From contig NZ_NXLQ01000018.1 of the NCBI RefSeq assembly GCF_003364195.1, forward strand, positions 1-36,391: a DNA stretch of 36,391 bases, given 5' to 3'. The stretch comes from Helicobacter didelphidarum (GTDB taxonomy: Bacteria; Campylobacterota; Campylobacteria; Campylobacterales; Helicobacteraceae). Below the pieces are notes generated by a model, which saw only the letters and a list, made by a program, of their open reading frames with translations, was not told the DNA's origin and did no database searches. Below are positions 1 through 7,601 of the stretch, in pieces. Every line of letters begins with the position of its first letter. Position 1 is the first letter of the stretch. The position numbers were made by a program, and so were the translations under genes.

Positions 1-32
1 TCTAAACATTTCAAATTTCTTAAGGAAAATCT

Positions 33-1214
33 ATGAATAATTCTTCAAATTCAAGACGCGAGTTTATGAAAACTACCGCGATAGTTGGTGGTGCTGTGGC
101 ACTAGGTGGCGTAAATCTTTTTGGTGCAAATGCTTCAAATGCTTTGAGTAAGCCTACTCAAAATAAACCTATCAAATGCAAGGGCTGGGCGGCATTTGAT
201 ACAAGTGGTGTGTTAAAACCCTATGAGTTTGAGCGTAGGGCTGTGGGCAAAAATGATATACTCATCGAAATTAAATTTGCAAGTATTTGCCATAGCGATA
301 TTCATCAAATCAAAGGCGATTGGGGGAAGCAAATCTACCCGCAAGTTCCCGGACATGAAATCGTAGGCATTGTTACGCAAGTGGGCGAAAATGTCAAAAA
401 CTTCAAAGTCGGCGATAGGGCTGGGGTCGGCTGTATGGTGGATAATTTTGAGGGTGTAAGAGGTGATGAACAATACGATAAAAACACGCTTTTTACTTAT
501 GGTTTTGTGGATAAACGAGAGCCGACAGGTATATCACAAGGTGGATATAGCACACATATCGTCGTCAATTCTCATTTTGCTATCAAAATCCCTACAAATA
601 TCAGCTTTGAGGAGGCTGTGCCTTTGCTTTGTGCGGGGGTAACGACTTATTCGCCACTTATGAAATACCAAATCAAAAAGGGCGATAAAGTCGGTGTCGC
701 AGGGATTGGCGGATTAGGACACATCGCTATCAAACTCGCAGTGAGCAAGGGTGCGAAAGTCTATGCCTTTACCACCTCAAAGGACAAAGTCGCCGACATT
801 AAAGGCTTTGGTGCAAGTGAAGTCATCGTGATAGAAGACGCTTTGAAAAATACTCAAGCTTTGGACGCATATAAAGGCAAACTTGATTATATGATAAGCA
901 CGATTCCAGTGCAATTTGATGTGGCAAGCTATGTAAGTTGCGTAAAGCCTTTTGGGACATTTACGCAAGTAGGAATGTCTGCAAAATTCGAACTTACACT
1001 CTCAAACTTTGGACTAGCTCAAAGTCGTGTGAATCTCACCGCTTCACTCATCGGCGATATGAAAGAGACACAAGAAGTTATGGATTATTGTGCGAAAAAT
1101 AAAATCTATCCAAAGATAGAGGTTATCGAGGCAAAAGAGATAAATAAAGCGTGGCAAAAGGTGCTAGAGAAAAAGGCAAGGTATCGCTATGTGATAGATA
1201 GTGCGAGCATTTAG
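33..1214 (+). CDS. Tat-exported zinc-dependent alcohol dehydrogenase, structural zinc site lost
   Basis: Medium-chain NAD(P)-dependent alcohol/aldehyde oxidoreductase of the cinnamyl-alcohol-dehydrogenase/YahK branch, 393 residues. A twin-arginine signal (S7-R8-R9-E10-F11-M12-K13, then a hydrophobic stretch to about residue 35) predicts folded export to the periplasm, which is unusual for a pyridine-nucleotide enzyme. The catalytic zinc ligands are present: C86 in SICHSD, H108-E109 in GHE, and C200 in LLCAG. The Rossmann glycine motif is GIGGLG at 224-229. After VGCMVD (132-137) the family normally has a four-cysteine lobe that binds structural zinc; here it is a shorter, cysteine-free segment (138-151). 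An AAGGA ribosome site precedes the ATG. The next gene starts 32 bases downstream and is probably co-transcribed. The substrate cannot be told from sequence. Confidence 0.88.
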   Translation: MNNSSNSRREFMKTTAIVGGAVALGGVNLFGANASNALSKPTQNKPIKCKGWAAFDTSGVLKPYEFERRAVGKNDILIEIKFASICHSDIHQIKGDWGKQIYPQVPGHEIVGIVTQVGENVKNFKVGDRAGVGCMVDNFEGVRGDEQYDKNTLFTYGFVDKREPTGISQGGYSTHIVVNSHFAIKIPTNISFEEAVPLLCAGVTTYSPLMKYQIKKGDKVGVAGIGGLGHIAIKLAVSKGAKVYAFTTSKDKVADIKGFGASEVIVIEDALKNTQALDAYKGKLDYMISTIPVQFDVASYVSCVKPFGTFTQVGMSAKFELTLSNFGLAQSRVNLTASLIGDMKETQEVMDYCAKNKIYPKIEVIEAKEINKAWQKVLEKKARYRYVIDSASI

Positions 1215-1245
1215 GTGCAATTTGTGATAGATTTTAGGAGGATTA

Positions 1246-1689
1246 ATGAAGGGTTTAATGCAAAAAATGAGAATCTTAGCAATTTTATTGATATGTTTTC
1301 AAGGAGGATTGATGGCAAATGAAATCATTGTATTTGAGTTTGAGGGACAAAGCGTGGAATTGAGACTTGTTCATAGCGAGGGGGCAAAGGAATTTCTCTC
1401 ACAGCTTCCGCTTACGCTAGAGTTTAGCGACTTTGCAAGGAAAGAAAAAATCGCTCGTGCGGGACTGCCAAAGGCACTTAAGGCAAAAGGAGATAGGGCA
1501 TATCAACCTCAAATTGGGGATTTATTCTACTATAAGCCTTGGGGAAATATCGGAATCTTTTATGAGATTCAACCTGCTTCAAGTGATTTAATCTTGCTTG
1601 GTAAGCTCACAAATCCTAATGATATAGAAAAATTCAAGACTTTGAAAAAGGATTTTTGGGTGAAAATTGATAAAAATGATGACAAATAA
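1246..1689 (+). CDS. Exported cyclophilin-like fold protein
   Basis: A 147-residue protein with an N-terminal signal peptide (hydrophobic core at about residues 9-22, likely cleaved after LMA at 22-24). The mature part resembles the small cyclophilin-like family COG2164: a beta-rich start (EIIVFEFEGQSVELRL), a SQLPLTLEFSDFA segment, and the family signature YKPWGNIGIFYE near residues 101-112. Cyclophilin-like proteins of this type have no proven peptidyl-prolyl isomerase activity, so no reaction is assigned. A strong AGGAGG ribosome site lies 5 bases before the ATG. The gene follows the Tat-exported dehydrogenase by 31 bases. Co-transcription and a shared periplasmic role are inferences. It ends at a strong hairpin. 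Confidence 0.72.
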   Translation: MKGLMQKMRILAILLICFQGGLMANEIIVFEFEGQSVELRLVHSEGAKEFLSQLPLTLEFSDFARKEKIARAGLPKALKAKGDRAYQPQIGDLFYYKPWGNIGIFYEIQPASSDLILLGKLTNPNDIEKFKTLKKDFWVKIDKNDDK

Positions 1690-1768
1690 TTGCAATATTT
1701 TTACCATTTTTAAAACCATTTGATTGATAGCAACTCTCATCATTTATAATTGCAAAGTGCAATCTAAG

Positions 1769-1815
1769 AGCCTAGAATCTCGCAAACATTTGTAATATTT
1801 GTGAGATTCTAGGCT
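1769..1815. terminator. Bidirectional terminator-like hairpin between convergent genes
   Basis: An 18-bp stem with a single G-T wobble (arms 1769-1786 and 1798-1815) and an 11-base loop. A pyrimidine-rich stretch follows on the plus strand. It lies between the cyclophilin-like gene (plus) and hsdR (minus), so it could end both transcripts. Each arm contains the AGATTCTA/TAGAATCT octamer that is frequent across the window. Confidence 0.8.
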
Positions 1816-1836
1816 AGTTTCCTTTTGTGTTTAAAC

Positions 1837-4800
1837 CTAAAATATACTGCTAAATTCTCTAAATTTCTCAAAAAAAGCTTTAAGCTCATAGATAATTTCC
1901 TCTCTTTTTGCATTATTTGCTTCCTCTTCTTCCTTACTTGAGGCAAAAAGAGGAATTGGCGGAAGAATATCATCAATATCTTTCCCAAAATCCCTAAACT
2001 GCTGAATGTCAAAAGCATTTGATAAAAAATTATTTACTTTTTCTTTATCAAGTCCATCTTTTTGAGCCATTACTCTAAGTTCCTCACTATATTTTGTGCT
2101 GATAAAATTTTTGAAAAGCACTTCAAATTCCTCATCTTTTTTTACTTCTATCACAGCCAAAAATTCTTTCAATAAATCGCTTTTATTACGCAAGCTTACG
2201 CTAGATTCTATACTTTTGATAATTTTTTCTTTATATTCACTTTTTTGTTCTTTATGGTATTCTTCAAGCAAAAATAAAATATATTCGACACTTACCTCTA
2301 CTTGTTTGATAAGCTCAATTTCAAACACCACATCATCATCGATTGGTTTTTTCTCATTATCACTCCTAAGTTCATCATAAATCGTAAGGTAATGGCTTCT
2401 ATAATCTTGCTTATCTGCTTCACTTAGAATCTCATTTTCTGCAAATTCATCAAAGGCATTCAAAATATTCTCTAGTTTCAAAATCCCATTAAACAACGCG
2501 ACAAACTCCTTTTTCTCGCTATCGCTTTTAAGCGGAAAAGTTGAAAAATCAAATGTATCTTTTAGCTCATTTGCAAGCTCTTTATAGCCTTTAATATGCT
2601 TACCATCACCATCTGTATATCCCTCTAAATATTCTTTAAAAGAACGAAGCAATATAATATTTTGTGCCTGCTCATCGCCAAAAAGCTTTAAGCTTTCATT
2701 TGTAGCCTTTTCGAGATTCCGAAAACATACGATATTGCCAAAAGTTTTAATACTATTTAAGATTCTATTTGTCCTTGAAAATGCTTGTAAAAGCCCGTGA
2801 TGTTTTAAATTTTTATCGACCCAAAGTGTATTAATAGTTTTAGAATCAAAGCCGGTTAAAAACATATTCACCACGATAAGTAAATCAAGTTCTTGGATTT
2901 TCAGCTTATTTGAGACATCTTTATAGTATTCATCAAAATTTGTCAAACTAAAATTTGATTGAAACATTTGATTATAATCATTGAGTGCAAGTGCTAAAAA
3001 CTCTTTAGAATCCTTACTCCCTGCCCCCTCATCAATCTCATCTAAATCGGGGTTTTCACTATAACTATAAATCAAGCCAATTTTTAGTGGATTTTCTTTG
3101 TTTTGTTGTTGGTTTTTAAACTCATCATAATACAATTTTGCCGCTTCCACGCTCGAAGTAGCAAAAATAGCATTAAAGCCATTTACCTGCTTACTCTTTA
3201 GCTCCTCATTACCCATTTTATTATGAAGCATATATTTTAAGGCATAACTTTGATTGCGTTTTGTCTTTTGGTTAAAATGCTCTAAAACATAACTTACAAT
3301 CTTATTTATTCGCTCACTATTATTTAATGCACTCTCTTGCTCTATCCCCCATACTTGCTCATCATCAATATTTTCTTTTTCTTTCATTGTAGAGTGGTAT
3401 TCCACCCTAAAGGGCAGGACATTTTTATCAGCTATGGCATTGAGAATTGTATAAGAATGCAGTTGCTTGCCAAAAGTAAGTTCAGTGGTTACTTGAGTAG
3501 CCTTTATCTCATCTTCGCCCAAAATATTTTTAGTCTTTGTTGTAGCGAATTTGCCTTTTGGGGCATTCTCTGCAAATATCGGTGTGCCTGTAAATCCAAA
3601 GATATAATACTTCTTAAATTTCTTTATGATTTGTCTGTGCATTTGCCCAAACTGACTCCTATGGCATTCATCAAAGATAAATACTACCTCATCATCAAAA
3701 ATCTTAGAATCTTGATATTTTTCTACAAAAATTGAAAGTTTTTGAATAGTTGTGATAATAATTTTACTCTCACTATCTTCGATACATTTTTTAAGCTCAT
3801 TTGTGTTTTTTGTGCTATTGGCTGCACCTTTTTGAAATTTATCGTATTCTTTCATCGTTTGATAATCCAAATCTTTCCTATCTACGACAAAAAATACTTT
3901 TTTGATGAAAGATAGTTTTGTCGCAAGTTGGGCAGTTTTAAATGAAGTAAGAGTCTTGCCGCTTCCCGTGCTATGCCAGATATATCCACCACTCTCCTTG
4001 CTCCCATAAAGTTTATGATTATGCGATAAATTGATTTTTTCGACAATTCTCTCACTTGCGACAATTTGATAAGGACGCATTACAAGCAGTTCTTTATCTA
4101 CATTAAAAACGCAATATTTTGTAAGAATATTAAGCAAAGTGCGTTTTGCAAAAAATGTCTTTGTAAAATCAACCAAATCCAAAATAGCCTTATTTCTCGC
4201 ATCGCTAAAAGTAATAGTAAAAGCAAAATTATCGTTTTTTGCCCTATTGTTTTCCGCTTTTTGCCTTGTGCTATTGCTATAATACTTCGTGAGTGTGCCA
4301 TTACTGATAACAAAAATTTGCACAAAATCAAAAAGTGCATTCCCCGCACTAAAGCTCTCTTTATTATAGCGTTTGATTTGGTTAAACGCCTCCTTGAGAT
4401 TAACCCCGCGTTTTTTTAGCTCGATATGCACTAAGGGCAAACCATTAACTAAAATACTTACATCATAGCGGTTTTTAAAGCTTCCTTCATTATTTTTAAC
4501 TTGTGAGATGACTTGCAAATCATTTTTATAAATATCTACTCTATCAATAAATTTAATATTTTTCTCACTACCATCATCGCGCCTTAATACTTCAAAATAA
4601 TAATCTGTCTGAATCATAGCTGTTTTATCAGCTTTGCTTTTTTGAGGATTTACAATGAATGTCTTATAAAATCTCGTCCATTCATTCGCACTAAATGTAA
4701 TATGATTAAGCTTTTCTAGCTTAGCTTTTAGATTAGATTCTAGCTCATGTATAGAATCTATGTTGATGTATTCGTAGCCTTGTTTTTGCAAATCCTTTAT

Positions 4801-4911
4801 AAACTCTGCTTCAAGCTCTGCTTCACTTTGCATACCCTTTCGCTCTCTTGTGCTTGGGATATAGTGTGCTATAATCGTGCTATTATCATTTTGCGATACA
4901 AGCTCATTCAT
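1837..4911 (-). CDS. hsdR: Type I restriction enzyme R (motor/nuclease) subunit, type IC-like
   Basis: HsdR translocates DNA with ATP and cuts unmethylated DNA as part of the R2M2S complex. At 1024 residues it is close to the size of the type IC enzyme EcoR124I. The PD-(D/E)xK nuclease residues are D150 and E164-L-K166, almost the same numbering as in EcoR124I, followed by a QxxxY motif (Q178-Y182). Helicase motifs follow: Walker A HSTGSGKT (313-320), DEAD-type box DECH (414-417), then FTGTP and a late NMFLTGFDS motif. An AAGGA site precedes the ATG. It is the last gene of the R-M locus on this strand, separated from hsdS by a GIY-YIG gene, hicBA and repeats, so it may have its own promoter. 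The frame is intact, so the nuclease is probably functional when a working HsdS is made. Confidence 0.97.
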   Translation of the reverse strand: MNELVSQNDNSTIIAHYIPSTRERKGMQSEAELEAEFIKDLQKQGYEYINIDSIHELESNLKAKLEKLNHITFSANEWTRFYKTFIVNPQKSKADKTAMIQTDYYFEVLRRDDGSEKNIKFIDRVDIYKNDLQVISQVKNNEGSFKNRYDVSILVNGLPLVHIELKKRGVNLKEAFNQIKRYNKESFSAGNALFDFVQIFVISNGTLTKYYSNSTRQKAENNRAKNDNFAFTITFSDARNKAILDLVDFTKTFFAKRTLLNILTKYCVFNVDKELLVMRPYQIVASERIVEKINLSHNHKLYGSKESGGYIWHSTGSGKTLTSFKTAQLATKLSFIKKVFFVVDRKDLDYQTMKEYDKFQKGAANSTKNTNELKKCIEDSESKIIITTIQKLSIFVEKYQDSKIFDDEVVFIFDECHRSQFGQMHRQIIKKFKKYYIFGFTGTPIFAENAPKGKFATTKTKNILGEDEIKATQVTTELTFGKQLHSYTILNAIADKNVLPFRVEYHSTMKEKENIDDEQVWGIEQESALNNSERINKIVSYVLEHFNQKTKRNQSYALKYMLHNKMGNEELKSKQVNGFNAIFATSSVEAAKLYYDEFKNQQQNKENPLKIGLIYSYSENPDLDEIDEGAGSKDSKEFLALALNDYNQMFQSNFSLTNFDEYYKDVSNKLKIQELDLLIVVNMFLTGFDSKTINTLWVDKNLKHHGLLQAFSRTNRILNSIKTFGNIVCFRNLEKATNESLKLFGDEQAQNIILLRSFKEYLEGYTDGDGKHIKGYKELANELKDTFDFSTFPLKSDSEKKEFVALFNGILKLENILNAFDEFAENEILSEADKQDYRSHYLTIYDELRSDNEKKPIDDDVVFEIELIKQVEVSVEYILFLLEEYHKEQKSEYKEKIIKSIESSVSLRNKSDLLKEFLAVIEVKKDEEFEVLFKNFISTKYSEELRVMAQKDGLDKEKVNNFLSNAFDIQQFRDFGKDIDDILPPIPLFASSKEEEEANNAKREEIIYELKAFFEKFREFSSIF

Positions 4912-5037
4912 TCTTATTCCTTTTAGTTATGAAAATCTACCACTATTTTACTTTGTTATTATGAGATTTATCCAGTCATTGCACGAGATCATCATTCCGT
5001 CTTGACAAAGTCAAGGTATCGCAATTCACCTTCATTC

Positions 5038-5110
5038 CGTCATTGCGAGGAGCAAAGCGACGAAGCAATCCATTGTTCTTTTGGATTGCTTCACTGCGTT
5101 CGCAATGACG
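5038..5110. repeat. Palindromic dispersed repeat, full unit
   Basis: A roughly 73-bp imperfect palindrome: a left arm CGTCATTGCGAGGAGCAAAG and onward to GAAGCAATCCA, a short spacer, then a right arm TTGGATTGCTTCACTGCG ending in CGCAATGACG. Degenerate copies surround it (4974-5037 and 5120-5150). The gap 4912-5210 between hsdR and hicA holds nothing else that I recognise. Reading through the repeat makes a spurious peptide with HCERSEAIQ-type text, which is not taken as a gene. Confidence 0.85.
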
Positions 5111-5210
5111 AAAGTATAGTCTGTCATTCTCAAGGTAAGCCGAAGAATCCATAACAATGCCCTTATTATTGCGAGAAATACACAACTTTTTATGGTAGCC
5201 CATAATATCA

Positions 5211-5411
5211 TTATTTCGCATTTTCTATCACTTCAAAAAGCTCTTTGATGATTTTAGGGTGAAGAATCTTACCTGTGTGATGAGGCAAAACCATTCTATA
5301 AGTATTTTTGATATAGATTCTATGGCTACCTTTTTGTCTATCAATGATAAAGCCATTTTGGAGTAAGATTTTTTCAGCTTCTTTTGGAGTGAGCTTTGGG
5401 AATTCAGGCAT
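5211..5411 (-). CDS. hicA: HicA family mRNA interferase toxin
   Basis: A 66-residue protein with the compact double-stranded-RNA-binding-like fold of HicA toxins, which cleave mRNA. The family pattern is clear: LTPKEAEKILLQNGF, then RQKGSHRIY with the presumed catalytic His30, then a basic/hydrophobic C-terminal half ending in the HPKIIKELFE helix. The start overlaps the end of hicB by 8 bases, giving tight translational coupling. The antitoxin gene comes first (hicB then hicA), the reverse of the more common order. The pair sits between the hsdS region and hsdR, flanked by palindromic repeats, consistent with insertion or with a stabilising role for the R-M locus. Confidence 0.88.
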   Translation of the reverse strand: MPEFPKLTPKEAEKILLQNGFIIDRQKGSHRIYIKNTYRMVLPHHTGKILHPKIIKELFEVIENAK

Positions 5412-5625
5412 TTGCTATCTCAATAGGCACTATTGTGGTAGTTTTACTAAGAATCTTATTAATCTCGCTTTGCTCCAAGCTCTCTAAATACAACTCACCC
5501 GCTTCTTTGATATTGAGCAAAGCTTCCTCATAGCTCTCTCCTTGCGATACACAACCCTTAAGCTCTGGTATATAAGCAAAATATCCATTTTCATCTTTTT
5601 CTATCACTGCGTTAAGTATCATCAT
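5404..5625 (-). CDS. hicB: HicB family antitoxin
   Basis: A 73-residue antitoxin with the degenerate RNase H-like HicB fold: VIEKDENGYFAYIPELKGCVSQG followed by the SYEEALLNIKEAGELYLE helix. It should bind and neutralise HicA. It is short and ends soon after the core, with no recognisable helix-turn-helix or ribbon-helix-helix DNA-binding tail, so autoregulation may be weak or use another surface. It begins with two Met codons; the first is kept because an AAGGA site lies just upstream. A -10-like TATAAT lies about 26 bases upstream. Confidence 0.87.
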   Translation of the reverse strand: MMILNAVIEKDENGYFAYIPELKGCVSQGESYEEALLNIKEAGELYLESLEQSEINKILSKTTTIVPIEIANA

Positions 5626-5650
5626 TAATCCTTATGTGTTAATCCTCTTA

Positions 5651-5656
5651 ATTATA
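5651..5656 (-). promoter_or_regulatory. Probable -10 element for hicBA
   Basis: A minus-strand TATAAT about 26 bases upstream of the hicB ATG. No good -35 is visible. Assigned on position and match only. Confidence 0.4.
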
Positions 5657-5720
5657 CTATGAAATTTCATATTTTGATTTGCTCTATTGTTTCATTACTT
5701 CCCTTTTTGTTATGGATACT

Positions 5721-5815
5721 TTTTGGATACTTCGCCTAAAGGCTCAGTATGACGAATCATTGTGTCATATTAAGGCGTTACTTTGTCATTCTGAGCGTAG
5801 CGAAGAATCTATACA
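5721..5815. repeat. Degenerate palindromic repeats of a second type
   Basis: This region contains GGATACTTCGCCTAAAGGCT with a matching AGTATGACGAATC, and a separate TCATTCTGAGCGTAGCGAAG block followed by AATCT. Similar pieces occur at 6192-6262 and, more decayed, at 10437-10475. These look like a sister family of the CGTCATTGCGAG repeats in this locus. Confidence 0.6.
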
Positions 5816-5843
5816 TTTAAAATCCACAATCACACAAAACTTA

Positions 5844-6131
5844 CTATAAAATCTTATCATACAAATCCTCCCAAGCGGGATTAAAATCATTGATAAGCTT
5901 AATTTTAAATTCTCGTCTTTTGCCTTTAAGGTATTTCTCACGCTCTATGGCGGATTCTATATTATCAAAAATCTCATAATACACAAGCATATCTAAACCA
6001 TATTTTGCAGAAAATCCCTGCGTAAGCTTATGTTTATGCTCATAAATGCGTTTAACTAAATCACTTGTAACACCTGTGTAAAGTGTGCCATTGCGTTTAT
6101 TGGTAATGATATAGATATAGGCTTGTTTCAT
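5844..6131 (-). CDS. Small GIY-YIG nuclease-superfamily protein, copy 1
   Basis: A 95-residue single-domain GIY-YIG protein of the UPF0213/YhbQ-like group. The GIY-YIG element appears as YIYIITN followed by LYTGVTS (residues 5-24). Next come the conserved Arg and His of KRIYEHK, and E63 in AIEREKYLKGK, the usual metal-ligand glutamate position. The protein ends with the family's NP-W-DLY motif. It is near-identical over its first 60 or so residues to a second copy at 8277-8564. Copies of the palindromic repeat lie 20 bases upstream and just downstream, and both genes are followed by the same ATCCACAATCA string. Its role is unknown: DNA repair, repeat mobility and a passive cargo role are all possible. 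Confidence 0.85.
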   Translation of the reverse strand: MKQAYIYIITNKRNGTLYTGVTSDLVKRIYEHKHKLTQGFSAKYGLDMLVYYEIFDNIESAIEREKYLKGKRREFKIKLINDFNPAWEDLYDKIL

Positions 6132-6150
6132 TTAGTTTCCTTGTCTATCT

Positions 6151-6181
6151 TTTGGATTGCTTCACTGCGTTCGCAATGACG
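6151..6181. repeat. Palindromic repeat, right half-unit upstream of GIY-YIG copy 1
   Basis: A half-unit TTTGGATTGCTTCACTGCG through CGCAATGACG, 20 bases upstream of the GIY-YIG start codon. The same half-unit lies at the same distance upstream of the second GIY-YIG copy. Confidence 0.75.
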
Positions 6182-6261
6182 AAAGAGGTTGGATACTTCG
6201 GCTTACCTAAAGTATCACACAAATTCGTCATTCTGAAAGAAGCAATAGCCGACTGAAGAAT

Positions 6262-6858
6262 CTACGCATATTCACATTCTTTAAAGCTTAGTAGCTTCTC
6301 TCTATAATACTCATATTGCTTTCTCCTGCCCTCAATCTCTGCAGGAAGTCCTATGCTTATATCATTGACTAAAGCATCAAATGTATCTAAGATTCTCACG
6401 ATTTCATTTTGCACTTCAAGGGGTGGGATTGGGATTTTGAGTTTTTTTAATTTGGGAATACTTGAATGAACAACTTTGCTTTTTATCATACCTTTCGTTT
6501 TTTGTTTAATAGCTTCGGTTGTAGATAAAGCGTAAGATATAAACTTAGGATTTTCATCATGTTTCATTACAACCACATCTCCACCAGCCAAACATTTCCC
6601 ATCTCCCATATATACACAGGATTTTGCAATATCTTTAATCTTTTCCCCTGTAATTGCAAATAAAATATCTCCTTTATTAAAATATTTTCCATTTTTTATT
6701 TTTGTTTCACTTATATGTGAAACACATTTATCAAACCAAATATTATAGGTAGTATAAATTTCACCATAACGCACACATGGAATTCCAGATTCTGTAAGCT
6801 CATCTCTTTTGATTCCAGAACCTCTAAACATATCCTTAGCTATCTCTCCCAAACTCAT
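6262..6858 (-). CDS. hsdS: HsdS C-terminal half (second target-recognition domain)
   Basis: A 198-residue half of a type I specificity subunit. It holds one target-recognition domain (about residues 1-130) that starts with [16 protein letters not shown], then the conserved helix [21 protein letters not shown], and the distal conserved block RRKQYEYYREKLLSF. Its ATG overlaps the stop codon of the N-terminal half in ATGA (6855-6858). An 8-G tract 11 bases upstream of the ATG may serve as its ribosome site. One extra G in that tract would join it in frame to the upstream half. As read it is a separate half-subunit that could pair with the other half. Functional half-HsdS dimers are known for truncated type IC proteins. 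Confidence 0.9.
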   Translation of the reverse strand: MSLGEIAKDMFRGSGIKRDELTESGIPCVRYGEIYTTYNIWFDKCVSHISETKIKNGKYFNKGDILFAITGEKIKDIAKSCVYMGDGKCLAGGDVVVMKHDENPKFISYALSTTEAIKQKTKGMIKSKVVHSSIPKLKKLKIPIPPLEVQNEIVRILDTFDALVNDISIGLPAEIEGRRKQYEYYREKLLSFKECEYA

Positions 6859-7601
6859 ATATCTAATTGCCCCCCCCTTGAGCGTTTTTTAAGCTCCTCA
6901 AAGCTTAAGAGTTTATCTCGGTAGAAGCTGTATTGAGCGCGCCTTTTTTCTAATTCTTTTTCTAATTCTTTTTCTAATTCTTTTTCTAATTCTTTTTCTA
7001 ATTCTTTTTCTAATTCTTTTTCTAATTCTTTTTCTAATTCTTTTTCTAATTCTTTTTCTAATTCTGTAAATGTATCTAAGATTCTCACTATTTCATTTTG
7101 CACTTCAAGGGGTGGGACTGGGATTTTGAGTTGAGATAATTTTTGTGGATTTAAGTGATTAATCGTTGTTCCAGATACGCAAAACCTCATTTTTAAATCA
7201 TTAAACCATATGCTATTAATAATATAAACTAGAAAACCAACGTTTTGTTTATGATTTAATATAAGAGTATCTCCACCAATATAAACATTATCAACCATCA
7301 ATGCAGAAGCTTTACCAATTAAAGCTTCCTTAGTAGTGCTTGATAATGGTAGCAATATATCTCCGTAGTTTGCAATAGGACTTTTAGAAACCTTATCTAT
7401 TGATGAATAAGATTTAATATTTTTTATGTAATTACCATAAGTTGTATAGAGCTCACCATATAAAATAATTGGTATATCACCATTATTTATATCTCGTTTA
7501 GATAATAACTTACCTTGTTTCATTTCACACACTTCCCCAAGTGTTTTAAACTCTACACCATTAGGACAAAGATTTTGTATGAGTTGTTCTATCTTATTCA
7601 T
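6855..7601 (-). CDS. hsdS: HsdS N-terminal half with first target-recognition domain and ELEK linker
   Basis: A 248-residue N-terminal half of the specificity subunit. It has the conserved start [20 protein letters not shown], a recognition domain to about residue 155, the dimer helix [21 protein letters not shown], ten ELEK repeats (40 residues), then [17 protein letters not shown]. Right after this block, where a full HsdS would run into its second domain, an 8-G tract puts the frame into a TGA stop. Nine or six G would read on through the downstream half to give 446 residues. Without the ELEK array that is about 406, the usual size of a type IC HsdS. AAAGGAG precedes the ATG, which overlaps the stop of the upstream hsdS fragment (7598-7601). 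Confidence 0.93.
   Translation of the reverse strand: MNKIEQLIQNLCPNGVEFKTLGEVCEMKQGKLLSKRDINNGDIPIILYGELYTTYGNYIKNIKSYSSIDKVSKSPIANYGDILLPLSSTTKEALIGKASALMVDNVYIGGDTLILNHKQNVGFLVYIINSIWFNDLKMRFCVSGTTINHLNPQKLSQLKIPVPPLEVQNEIVRILDTFTELEKELEKELEKELEKELEKELEKELEKELEKELEKELEKRRAQYSFYRDKLLSFEELKKRSRGGQLDI
6870..6877 (-). repeat. G8 homopolymer: hsdS fusion/split switch
   Basis: Eight G on the minus strand at the junction of the two hsdS halves. With 8 G the first half stops at 6855. Adding one G, or losing two, gives [14 protein letters not shown] and continues in the second half with no stop. The tract also lies 11 bases before the second half's ATG and may act as a Shine-Dalgarno sequence in the split state. 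Confidence 0.9.
6946..7065 (-). repeat. Ten tandem 12-bp repeats encoding ELEK
   Basis: Ten perfect copies of a 12-bp unit (plus-strand TTTTCTAATTCT) in the inter-domain linker of HsdS. Each adds four helical residues, so copy-number change never shifts frame but alters the distance between the two recognition domains. This parallels the TAEL repeats of EcoR124I and EcoR124II (two against three copies), but with many more copies. Confidence 0.95.

Noticed and set aside
4066-4419. Plus-strand frame opposite hsdR
   Set aside because: Shadow frame inside the intact hsdR helicase region with no ribosome site or recognisable domain.
4976-5221. Minus-strand 81-codon frame downstream of hicA
   Set aside because: It is a translation of the palindromic repeat (HCERSEAIQ and RRFAPRNDG text), with no independent coding support.
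6946-7065. Tandem 12-bp array as a CRISPR or iteron-like array
   Set aside because: There are no spacers between units, and the units are in frame in hsdS and encode a helix, so it is a coding tandem repeat.
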